A DNA stretch of 64,000 bases from Caulobacter sp. UNC358MFTsu5.1. GTDB taxonomy: Bacteria > Pseudomonadota > Alphaproteobacteria > Caulobacterales > Caulobacteraceae. Positions within the stretch are counted from its first letter, which is position 1. Each line of letters starts with the position of its first letter. Below the pieces are notes generated by a model. The model was given only the letters and a program-made list of their open reading frames with translations, was not told the DNA's origin and made no database searches. The position numbers and the translations under genes were made by a program. This document shows, one piece after another, positions 36,506 through 43,442 of this stretch. Location of the stretch: NCBI RefSeq assembly GCF_000712075.1, contig NZ_JONW01000002.1:62001-126000 (forward strand), written 5' to 3'.

Positions 36506-36853
36506 GTGGAAAAGGTTTTTGTCGTCAAGCGTGTGGCCAGCAAGCTGCATGGGACCGAGGCCGCGATCGACGCGGCGATGGTGCAAACCGCCGAAATGAT
36601 GTCGGAACTCGTCCAAGCCCGTAAGGATCTGGGCCTGTCGCCGACCTTCGCCGCCGACGTCACCAGCAAGGTGATCGCGGCTATGTCCGCTCTGTCGGAA
36701 GCTCGCGAAGCCATGGTCTCGGCTCACGCCGACCTGGATGAAAAGCGTCTGCGTCTGGGCGTCCGCACCAAGATGATCGGCTGGGACATGAAGGACGGTT
36801 CGTTCGCTTCGGCCGACGTCCAAGGCTCCGAGCGGATCGCCGAAGCCGGCTAA
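36506..36853 (+). CDS. Conserved 115-residue protein, highly biased codons
   Basis: A soluble, mostly helical protein (AAIDAAMVQTAEMMSELVQARKDLG; SKVIAAMSALSEAREAMVSAHADL) with no domain I recognise. It starts at a GTG with AAGGAG upstream. Its codon use (GCT, CGT, TCG) and slightly lower GC differ from neighbours, a pattern seen in strongly expressed genes. Divergent from hybrid kinase 1 across a region with CtrA-like motifs. A 15-bp hairpin follows. I cannot assign a function. Confidence 0.8.
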   Translation: MEKVFVVKRVASKLHGTEAAIDAAMVQTAEMMSELVQARKDLGLSPTFAADVTSKVIAAMSALSEAREAMVSAHADLDEKRLRLGVRTKMIGWDMKDGSFASADVQGSERIAEAG

Positions 36854-36888
36854 TCGAAGCCAGCTAAGCAATATTGCAAGAGTTTAAT

Positions 36889-36924
36889 CCCTAGGGTCTC
36901 TAATTCGCGTTAGAGACTCTAGGG
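36889..36924 (+). terminator. Stem-loop abutting the next start codon
   Basis: CCCTAGGGTCTCTAA pairs with TTAGAGACTCTAGGG across a six-base loop (one mismatch in 15). The stem ends at the base before the ATG of the next gene and contains its AGGG ribosome binding site. It can serve as a terminator for the preceding gene or as a translational lock on the following one. Confidence 0.65.
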
Positions 36925-37350
36925 ATGCACCTGCAAATCGCACCTCTGCTGGGATGGAGCGCCACCTTCTTGGTGTGCGGCTTGGCGTGGATCAAAGGGT
37001 CCGCGGCCGAGCGCTGGGGCAGCTTGATCGTGCTGGCCGGATCGGTGGTCGCCCTGATCATCCAGATGGTCCTGCCCCCGCGGCCCGAGGCGATCGCCCT
37101 GCTGCTGTCCGAAGGGCTCTATAGCCTCGCTTTCCTGATGCTGGCCCTGCGCTACACCAGCCCCTGGCTGGGCGGCGCGATGCTGCTGCAGGCCACGCAG
37201 TTCGGCCTGCACGCCTACTACATCGTCGCCGAGCGCAAGCACGACCTGACCTACGGGATCGTCAACAACCTGAATTCCGCCGGGGTGCTGGTCTGCATCC
37301 TGTTCGGGATTTTCGCCTCGGCCCGCCGCCGGGCCCGCGCCGCAAAATAA
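36925..37350 (+). CDS. Small integral membrane protein, unknown function
   Basis: A 141-residue protein with about four transmembrane segments (LLGWSATFLVCGLAW, WGSLIVLAGSVVALIIQMVL, LLLSEGLYSLAFLMLAL, and a C-terminal helix NSAGVLVCILFGIFAS). No known family recognised. Its start codon follows directly on a 15-bp stem-loop, so expression is probably low or controlled by RNA structure. The serC leader begins right after its stop. Confidence 0.72.
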   Translation: MHLQIAPLLGWSATFLVCGLAWIKGSAAERWGSLIVLAGSVVALIIQMVLPPRPEAIALLLSEGLYSLAFLMLALRYTSPWLGGAMLLQATQFGLHAYYIVAERKHDLTYGIVNNLNSAGVLVCILFGIFASARRRARAAK

Positions 37351-37485
37351 TTGCCTGGTACGGACGATTTGTCCGTCGCACGGCAAAATCTCTCCTTGCC
37401 TTCGTCGCCGAAACGGGGTTTCTCGCCGGCGGGCCACATCCCCCCAACGGGATGCAGTCCATCTGTAAGGATGGGAGACATCGCT
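37351..37485 (+). promoter_or_regulatory. Structured serC leader (candidate serC-type RNA motif)
   Basis: The 135 bases before serC fold into several hairpins: TTGCC...GGCAA enclosing ACGGAC / GTCCGT (37351-37386), GAAAC / GTTTC (near 37410), CATCCC / GGGATG (37437-37454) and CCATC / GATGG (37459-37474). The last two can compete, since CATCCC also pairs with GGATGGG, and the last overlaps the GGGAGA ribosome binding site. A conserved structured RNA upstream of serC (the serC motif) is known in alphaproteobacteria; identity with that motif needs a covariance search. Confidence 0.5.
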
Positions 37486-38661
37486 ATGACCACGACCCTC
37501 GCCAAGCCGGCGATCCGCCCGGCTCGTCCCGAGTTCTCTTCCGGCCCCTGCGCCAAGCGCCCCGGCTGGACCCCCGAAAATCTCAGAAACGCCGTATTGG
37601 GCCGGTCGCACCGCTCCAAGCTGGGCAAGGGCCGCCTGAAGGCCGCCATCGACCAGACGCGCGAAGTGCTGGAAGTCCCCGCCGACTTCCTGATCGGCAT
37701 CGTCGCCGGTTCGGACACCGGCGCCGTCGAGATGGCGATGTGGTCGATGCTGGGCGCCAAGCCCGTGCAGCTGCTGGCCTTCGAGTCCTTCGGCAAGGAC
37801 TGGGTCACCGACGTGACCAAGCAGCTGAAGCTGCCGAACGTGGAAGTGCTCGACGCGCCCTACGGCCAGCTGCCCGACACTTCCAAGGTCGATCCGGCCA
37901 AGGACCTGGTCTTCACCTGGAACGGCACCACCTCGGGCGTCCGCGTCCCGAACGCCGACTTCATCAGCGCCGACCGCGAAGGCATCACCATCTGCGACGC
38001 CACCAGCGCCGCCTTCGCCCAGGACCTGGACTGGACCAAGCTCGATGTCGTGACCTTCTCCTGGCAGAAGGCGCTGGGCGGCGAGGGCGCGCACGGGATC
38101 CTGATCCTGTCGCCGCGCGCCGTGGCCCGTCTTGAGAGCTACACCCCCGCCTGGCCGATGCCGAAGCTGTTCCGCATGACCAAGGGCGGCAAGATCGCGG
38201 CCGACATCTTCGAGGGCGCGACGATCAACACCCCGTCGATGCTCTGCGTCGAAGATGCGCTCGACGCCCTGAAGTGGGCTTCGTCCATCGGCGGCCTGGA
38301 AGCCATGCAGGCCCGCGCCGACCAGAACCTGGCCGTGCTGGCCGACTGGGTGGCCAAGACCCCGTGGGTCGAGTTCCTGGCGGCGACGCCGGAAATCCGC
38401 TCCAACACCTCGGTGTGCCTCAAGGTCGTCGATCCCAAGATCACGGCGCTGTCGGACGACGCCCAGGCCGACTTCGCCAAGAAGCTGGCCTCGCTGCTCG
38501 AGAAGGAGGGCGCGGCCCTCGACATCGGCGGCTATCGCGACGCCCCGGCCGGCCTGCGCATCTGGTGCGGCGCCACCGTCGAGGCCTCGGACCTCGAGGC
38601 CCTGACGCCGTGGCTGGACTGGGCGTTCGCGTCCGTCTCGGCCGAACTGGCCGCCGCTTAA
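37486..38661 (+). CDS. serC: Phosphoserine aminotransferase
   Basis: PLP enzyme converting 3-phosphohydroxypyruvate and glutamate to phosphoserine; second step of serine synthesis and also used in pyridoxal phosphate synthesis. [12 protein letters not shown] opens the protein, [11 protein letters not shown] is in the middle, and the PLP lysine lies in [15 protein letters not shown] (Lys195). It has 391 residues, the longer SerC type of alphaproteobacteria. GGGAGA lies before the ATG at 37486. Followed by serA in the same direction, separated by a family B repeat. Confidence 0.95.
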   Translation: MTTTLAKPAIRPARPEFSSGPCAKRPGWTPENLRNAVLGRSHRSKLGKGRLKAAIDQTREVLEVPADFLIGIVAGSDTGAVEMAMWSMLGAKPVQLLAFESFGKDWVTDVTKQLKLPNVEVLDAPYGQLPDTSKVDPAKDLVFTWNGTTSGVRVPNADFISADREGITICDATSAAFAQDLDWTKLDVVTFSWQKALGGEGAHGILILSPRAVARLESYTPAWPMPKLFRMTKGGKIAADIFEGATINTPSMLCVEDALDALKWASSIGGLEAMQARADQNLAVLADWVAKTPWVEFLAATPEIRSNTSVCLKVVDPKITALSDDAQADFAKKLASLLEKEGAALDIGGYRDAPAGLRIWCGATVEASDLEALTPWLDWAFASVSAELAAA

Positions 38662-38676
38662 CCTAGCGCCCTAGAA

Positions 38677-38778
38677 CCCCCTCAGTCGCTCCGCGACAGC
38701 TCCCCCGGAGGGGGAGCATCGCAGCGGGCAGGTCCTCCCCCCCTCTGGGGGAGGCAGCCCGAAGGGCCGGAGGGGGCC
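38677..38778 (+). repeat. Palindromic repeat, family B, copy 2
   Basis: CCCCCTCAGTCGCTCCGCGA then AGCTCCCCCGGAGGGGGAGC and CTCTGGGGGAG...GGCCGGAGGGGG: same layout as 32768-32870. It fills the serC-serA gap. Confidence 0.85.
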
Positions 38779-38813
38779 TTCACCGCACACCATTCTCCGC
38801 AAGGAACCCCGAC

Positions 38814-40394
38814 ATGACCGCTCCCCGCGTCCTCATCGCCGACAAGCTCAGCCCCGCCGCCGTCGACATCTTCAAGAACCGCGGCCTGGACTTCGACATC
38901 AAGACCGGCCTGTCCAAGGACGAGCTGATCGCCGTGATCGGCGACTATGACGGCATCGCCATCCGCTCGGGCGCCAAGCTCGACAAGGACGTGATCGCCG
39001 CCGCCCACAAGCTGCGCGTCATCGCCCGCGCCGGCATCGGCGTCGACAACGTCGACATCCCGGCCGCCACGGCCAAGGGCATCGTGGTGATGAACACCCC
39101 GTTCGGCAACTCGATCACCACGGCCGAGCACGCCATCGCCATGATGTTCGCCCTGGCCCGCCAGCTGCCCCAGGCCGACGCCTCCACCCAGGCCGGCAAG
39201 TGGGAGAAGAACCGCTTCATGGGCGTGGAGCTGTTCGCCAAGACCCTGGGCCTGATCGGCGCCGGCAACATCGGCGGCATCGTCGCCGACCGGGCGCTGG
39301 GCCTGAAGATGAAGGTCGTGGCCTACGACCCCTTCCTGTCGCCGGAACGCGCCATCGAGATGGGCGTCGAGAAGGTCGAGCTGGAAGAGCTGCTGGCCCG
39401 CGCCGACGTCATCACCCTGCACACCCCGCTGACCGACAAGACCCGCAACATCCTGTCGGCCGAGAACCTGGCCAAGACCAAGAAGGGCGTGCTGATCGTC
39501 AACTGCGCCCGCGGCGGCCTGGTGGACGAGACGGTCCTGCGCAAGCTCCTGGACGACGGCCACGTGGGCGGCGCGGCCTTCGACGTGTTCGTCACCGAGC
39601 CGGCCAAGGAGAACCCGCTGTTCGGCTCGGACAAGGTCGTGGCCACCCCGCACCTGGGCGCCAGCACCGCCGAGGCCCAGGAGAACGTGGCCCTGCAGGT
39701 CGCCGAACAGGTCAGCGACTACCTGCTGACCGGTGCGGTCACCAACGCCCTGAACAGCCCGTCGATCACGGCGGAAGAGGCCCCCAAGCTGAAGCCGTTC
39801 GTGGCCCTGGCCGAGAAGATCGGCGCCCTGGCCGGCCAGATGGTCGACTTCGGCATCTCGGCGATCGACATCGCCTTCGAAGGCGAGGTCTCCAAGCTGA
39901 ACGTCAAGCCGATGAGCTCGGCCGCCCTGGCCGGGATCCTCAAGCCGATGCTGGCCGAGATCAACATGGTCTCCGCCCCGGCCGTGGCCAAGGAGCGCGG
40001 CATCACCGTCTCGGAGAGCCGCCAGGAGGTCAGCCCCACCTATGACAGCCTGATGCGCATCACCATCACCACCGAGAAGGGCAAGCGCGCCTTCGCCGGC
40101 ACGGTGATCGCCGGCGCGCCGCGCATCGTCGAGGTCAAGGGCATGGAGCTGGACGCGGGCTTCTCGCCGGCCATGCTCTACATCAACAACCTGGACAAGC
40201 CGGGCTTCATCGGCGCCCTGGGCATGCTGCTGGGCGAGGCGGGCGTCAACATCGCCACCTTCAACCTGGGCCGCGTCTCGGCCGACGAGGACGCCATCGC
40301 CCTGGTCGGCGTCGACCAGGCCCCGGACGAGGCCCTGCTGGCCAAGATCCAGGCCCTGCCGCACGTCAAGGAAGCCCGCGCCCTGACGTTCTAG
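38814..40394 (+). CDS. serA: D-3-phosphoglycerate dehydrogenase
   Basis: NAD-dependent first step of serine synthesis from 3-phosphoglycerate, the product of Pgk. The substrate domain contains ARAGIGVDNVD, the Rossmann motif is LGLIGAGNIGG at about residues 146-156, and VNCARGGLVDE and ATPHLGAST give the catalytic Arg and His regions. An intervening domain and a C-terminal ACT domain (KPGFIGALGMLLGEAGVNI) complete the 526 residues, the long form with likely serine feedback. Probably cotranscribed with serC through the repeat. Confidence 0.97.
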   Translation: MTAPRVLIADKLSPAAVDIFKNRGLDFDIKTGLSKDELIAVIGDYDGIAIRSGAKLDKDVIAAAHKLRVIARAGIGVDNVDIPAATAKGIVVMNTPFGNSITTAEHAIAMMFALARQLPQADASTQAGKWEKNRFMGVELFAKTLGLIGAGNIGGIVADRALGLKMKVVAYDPFLSPERAIEMGVEKVELEELLARADVITLHTPLTDKTRNILSAENLAKTKKGVLIVNCARGGLVDETVLRKLLDDGHVGGAAFDVFVTEPAKENPLFGSDKVVATPHLGASTAEAQENVALQVAEQVSDYLLTGAVTNALNSPSITAEEAPKLKPFVALAEKIGALAGQMVDFGISAIDIAFEGEVSKLNVKPMSSAALAGILKPMLAEINMVSAPAVAKERGITVSESRQEVSPTYDSLMRITITTEKGKRAFAGTVIAGAPRIVEVKGMELDAGFSPAMLYINNLDKPGFIGALGMLLGEAGVNIATFNLGRVSADEDAIALVGVDQAPDEALLAKIQALPHVKEARALTF

Positions 40395-40408
40395 GAAACT
40401 GAGCCACA

Positions 40409-40431
40409 GTCCCCGGCCTCGCGCCGGGGAC
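40409..40431 (+). terminator. Hairpin after serA
   Basis: A 9-bp stem GTCCCCGGC / GCCGGGGAC with a five-base loop, 15 bases after the serA stop; no T-run follows. Confidence 0.4.
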
Positions 40432-40449
40432 GAAGCCCTGGGGGACGCC

Positions 40450-40947
40450 GTGGATCTTTTGGATGAGCGATGGCTGGGCCTGCTGGGCGGCTACCGTTTG
40501 CCCTATGACCCCCGCCCGGCCCTCAAGGCGATTGACGACGATCAGGGCGCCGAAGCCGCCTGGTCGGAACTCTGGGAAGAGCTCCACCACCAGGGCGACG
40601 TCGATGTCGCCTCCTACGCCGCCGTGCCGTGGATCGCGCGCCTGGCCGCCGATGGAAAGGCGGGCGGATGGAACGCCTACGCACTGGCGGCCACCATCGA
40701 ACAGTCACGCGTCCATGACCGAAACCCGCCGATCCCGGACTGGCTGTCCGCCGACTATGCCCAGGCCTGGGAGACGCTGCTGGCGGCCGCCCTGGACCTC
40801 CTGCGCGTTGCCGAGGATCCGACCGTGGTCGGCAGCGCCCTGGCCGTGGTGGCCGTCCGCAAGCGCCTGCCCGTCCTGGCGCGGCTGGCGGGGGAATTCA
40901 ACGAGGCCGAGCGACAGAAGATCTTCGACCACGGCGTCTGGGTCTAG
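40450..40947 (+). CDS. Hypothetical soluble protein, 165 residues
   Basis: A helical, Ala/Leu-rich cytosolic protein that starts at a GTG (MDLLDERWLGLLGGYRLPYDPRPAL). Acidic, tryptophan-rich N-terminal part (AAWSELWEELHHQGDVDVASYAAVPWIARL) suggests HEAT-like or armadillo-like helices. No recognised family or motif. It follows serA by 55 bases and may be read through from it. Confidence 0.65.
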   Translation: MDLLDERWLGLLGGYRLPYDPRPALKAIDDDQGAEAAWSELWEELHHQGDVDVASYAAVPWIARLAADGKAGGWNAYALAATIEQSRVHDRNPPIPDWLSADYAQAWETLLAAALDLLRVAEDPTVVGSALAVVAVRKRLPVLARLAGEFNEAERQKIFDHGVWV

Positions 40948-41070
40948 GTCGCGCGCGCCGGCCAAGCAGTTTTGGTGCAGGGCCTGATCGGAAGCGATGA
41001 AGTCCGTGTCCCGCCATTTTCAAGCCTCACCGGAACGGCTAGGTGCGGAGGGACCTCACCCGGAGTTTCG

Positions 41071-41436
41071 ATGTCCATCCGCGCCCGCAAGATCAATCGC
41101 CTGGTCTTCATCGTCTTCCTGGCCGCCTCGGCCTACGCCCTGGCCCGGGCCCTGCTGCCCGACGACGACAGCATCGGCCTGATCCCGTGGGACAAGGCCA
41201 AGCACTTCATCGTCTTCTATGTGCTGAGCGTCCTGGCCAGCCTGGCCCTGCCGCAGAGCCGGCTGCACCGCATCGGCCTGGTGATCCTGGCGTTCGGCGG
41301 CGGGATCGAGGTCCTGCAGGGCCTGGTCGGCCGCGACGCCTCGTGGTTCGACCTGTTCGCCGACGCCTGCGGCATCAGCGCCGCCTTCGGGCCGATGCTG
41401 GTCAGCCAGTGGTGGCGCGGCAAGGCGCGGTTCTAG
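41071..41436 (+). CDS. VanZ-family membrane protein
   Basis: A 121-residue protein with four short transmembrane segments. PWDKAKHFIVFYVLSVLASLAL and the GGGIEVLQGLVGRDASWFDLFADACG segment match VanZ-like proteins; the latter carries the conserved Glu and Asp residues. VanZ proteins are linked with glycopeptide resistance in some Gram-positives, but the Gram-negative members have no established role. The ATG at 41071 is the first after CGGAGT. A family C repeat follows. Confidence 0.8.
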   Translation: MSIRARKINRLVFIVFLAASAYALARALLPDDDSIGLIPWDKAKHFIVFYVLSVLASLALPQSRLHRIGLVILAFGGGIEVLQGLVGRDASWFDLFADACGISAAFGPMLVSQWWRGKARF

Positions 41437-41446
41437 ATTTCAATTC

Positions 41447-41568
41447 CGCTCATCCCGGCGAATGCCGGGACCCAGATGGAATGGCGGTGTGGTTGACGCC
41501 ACAAGCGCTGAGCCCTTCCAATCCACTACCCAGGATCCGGGTCCCGGCATTCGCCGGGATGAGCGGTT
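41447..41568. repeat. Palindromic intergenic repeat, family C, copy 3
   Basis: CCGCTCATCCCGGCGAATGC arm and its complement, with CCGGGACCCAGAT / ATCCGGGTCCCGG inner arms; centre unlike the other copies. It separates the convergent VanZ-family and crotonase genes. Confidence 0.85.
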
Positions 41569-41579
41569 CTTGAGAGTTC

Positions 41580-42341
41580 TCAGAACTTCCCGCCGCGCCC
41601 CTCGCCGTCCTTGAACCGCGCGGCGCCGGCGCGGGCCTCGCGGCGCAGCGGCTCCAGCCCGCCGATCCCCTCGACCTTCAGGGCCTCCGCCAGCGAGACG
41701 TCCCACTGGGCGAAGGCCGAGGCGCGGTCGGCGCGCAGGCACACCTGCGGGAAGGCGGCGATCTGGGCCGCCAGGGCCTGGGCGGCGGCCAGGGCCTGGC
41801 CCGCCGGGACCACGCGGTCGGCCAGGCCCCAGCTCAGCGCCTCGGCCGCCTCGACCGCCCGGCCGGTCAGGATCATGTCCAGCGCCCGGCCCTGGCCGAC
41901 GATGCGCGGAAGGCGCACCGTGCCGCCGTCGATCAGCGGCACGCCCCAGCGCCGGCAGAACACCCCGAAGATCGCGGCTTCGGAAGCCACCCGCAGGTCG
42001 CACCATAGGGCCAGCTCCAGCCCGCCGGCCACCGCGTGGCCCTCGACGGCGGCGATCACCGGCTTGGACAGCAGCCGCCGCGTCGGCCCCATCGGACCCT
42101 CGCCGACCGGGTCGTAGCGCTCGCCCTCGCCGGAGGCGGCGACGGCCAGGTCGAACCCGGCGCAGAAGGTCCCGCCCGCCCCGGTCAGCACGGCCACGGC
42201 GGCGACCTCGTCGGCCTCGAAGGCGTCGAAGGCGGCGCGCAGTTGCAGGGCCGTCTCGGGGTTCACCGCGTTGCGTTTCTCCGGGCGGTTGATCGTGACG
42301 GTCCAGACCGGGCCGTCGGTGGCGACGTCGACTTCGCTCAT
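41580..42341 (-). CDS. Enoyl-CoA hydratase/isomerase (crotonase family)
   Basis: A 253-residue crotonase-fold enzyme acting on acyl-CoA. TINRPEKRNAVNPETA is the N-terminal CoA-binding segment, GGTFCAGFDLAV the first oxyanion-hole loop, and VEGHAVAGGLELALWCDLRVA the second, with the conserved Glu. It lacks the second catalytic Glu context needed to call it a true hydratase with confidence. Last gene of the minus-strand operon; it begins two bases after the Mug gene ends. Confidence 0.87.
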   Translation of the reverse strand: MSEVDVATDGPVWTVTINRPEKRNAVNPETALQLRAAFDAFEADEVAAVAVLTGAGGTFCAGFDLAVAASGEGERYDPVGEGPMGPTRRLLSKPVIAAVEGHAVAGGLELALWCDLRVASEAAIFGVFCRRWGVPLIDGGTVRLPRIVGQGRALDMILTGRAVEAAEALSWGLADRVVPAGQALAAAQALAAQIAAFPQVCLRADRASAFAQWDVSLAEALKVEGIGGLEPLRREARAGAARFKDGEGRGGKF

Positions 42342-42343
42342 GT

Positions 42344-42856
42344 TCAGGCTCCTTCAGCCGCCAGGCGCAGCTCGCGATAGGCCGCCACCAGCGCGTCCTG
42401 GCTGAAGGCGAGGTTTCGGCCGCTGGGATTGGGCAGGACCCAGGCCACGGCTCCGCCGAACGGCTCGGCCTGCCGGCCCCAGGGCACGGTCCGGCGGCCC
42501 AGCATGGCGCCGTAGGCGGCCTTGCCCAGGAAAGCGACATGGCGCGGCGCCCAGCGGCGGACCCAGGCCTCGAAGCCGGCGGCGGCGTCCACGAACTCCG
42601 ACCGCGCCAGGTCGTCGACGCCGGCCGTGGGCCGCTCGACCACGCTGGTGATCCCCAGGCCGTAGGCCAGCAGGTCGGCGTCGTTCTCCGCCGCGATCAG
42701 CGCCGGCGTGAACCCGGCCAGATGCAGGACGCGCCAGAACCGGTTGCCGCGCCCGGCGAAATGGTGGCCCGAGGCGGCGGCCGACAGTCCCGGGTTCAGC
42801 CCGCAGAACACGACCGACAGCCCGGGCGCGACGATGTCCGGAAGCGGCTTAGACAT
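42344..42856 (-). CDS. mug: Mismatch-specific uracil/thymine DNA glycosylase (Mug family)
   Basis: Removes U or T mispaired with G and some alkylated cytosines. The motifs are intact: VVFCGLNPGLSAAASGHHFA (with the catalytic Asn in GLNPG) and VLPNPSGRNLAFS, which inserts into the helix. It has 170 residues. Its start overlaps the end of the upstream 3-methyladenine glycosylase gene by eight bases. Two DNA-repair glycosylases are thus translationally linked inside an acyl-CoA operon. Confidence 0.9.
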   Translation of the reverse strand: MSKPLPDIVAPGLSVVFCGLNPGLSAAASGHHFAGRGNRFWRVLHLAGFTPALIAAENDADLLAYGLGITSVVERPTAGVDDLARSEFVDAAAGFEAWVRRWAPRHVAFLGKAAYGAMLGRRTVPWGRQAEPFGGAVAWVLPNPSGRNLAFSQDALVAAYRELRLAAEGA

Positions 42857-43442
42857 TCAGCGCCCTCGTCCCGCTGACGAAGGGACTGCCGCGCACGTAG
42901 AAACGCAAGGGCCGGTCGGCGTCTTTCGTGATGCCGATCCGGACGCTGAGCCCGATCTCGCCGGGCTCGACCTCGTCGCGGCCCAGCCAGAGCGGGCCGT
43001 CCGCGCACAGATCGAGACCATCGGCCCACGGTCCTATCTGAAGCGCCCGGCACAGCCGACCCGGTCCCCGCGCCAGGTCGCGCAGCTTCTCGGTCCCGCG
43101 ATGGGCCTGCATCAGGGCGAGCCCCTCCAGCGGCTCCAGCGCCCGGATCAGCACCCCGGCCCCGATGCCGGCCGCCTCGCCGGAGACGTTCAGCATCCAG
43201 GACGTGCCGTAGTTCAGATAGACATAGGCGTGCCCGCGCTCGAGGAACATCGGGCGGGTGCGGGGCGTCATGCCCCGGAACGCGTGGCTGGCCGCGTCGC
43301 ACAGGACATAGGCCTCGGTCTCGACGATGCGGCCGCTGATCACGCCCTCGGGCGTCTCGCGCACCACGATCTTGCCGATTAGGAAGCGGGCCAGGGCGGC
43401 CGTGTCGACCGGCAGTTCGTCCCGCGAAAGCCGCGTCGTCAC
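42849..43442 (-). CDS. DNA-3-methyladenine glycosylase (AAG/MPG family)
   Basis: Excises alkylated purines such as 3-methyladenine and hypoxanthine. GRIVETEAYVLCDAASHAFRG contains the catalytic Glu and the conserved Ala-His segment, and AYVYLNYGTSWMLNV is the DNA-intercalation region with the key Tyr. RGPGRLCRALQI follows. It has 197 residues from a GTG at 43442 whose codon overlaps the stop of the upstream carboxylase as GTGA. Only start and overlap are uncertain. Confidence 0.92.
   Translation of the reverse strand: MTTRLSRDELPVDTAALARFLIGKIVVRETPEGVISGRIVETEAYVLCDAASHAFRGMTPRTRPMFLERGHAYVYLNYGTSWMLNVSGEAAGIGAGVLIRALEPLEGLALMQAHRGTEKLRDLARGPGRLCRALQIGPWADGLDLCADGPLWLGRDEVEPGEIGLSVRIGITKDADRPLRFYVRGSPFVSGTRALNV

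Noticed and set aside
41560..41590. GTTC-TTGAGA-GTTC near the crotonase gene end as a LexA box
   Set aside because: The spacer is six bases rather than seven and the site lies at the 3' end of the operon, not at a promoter.
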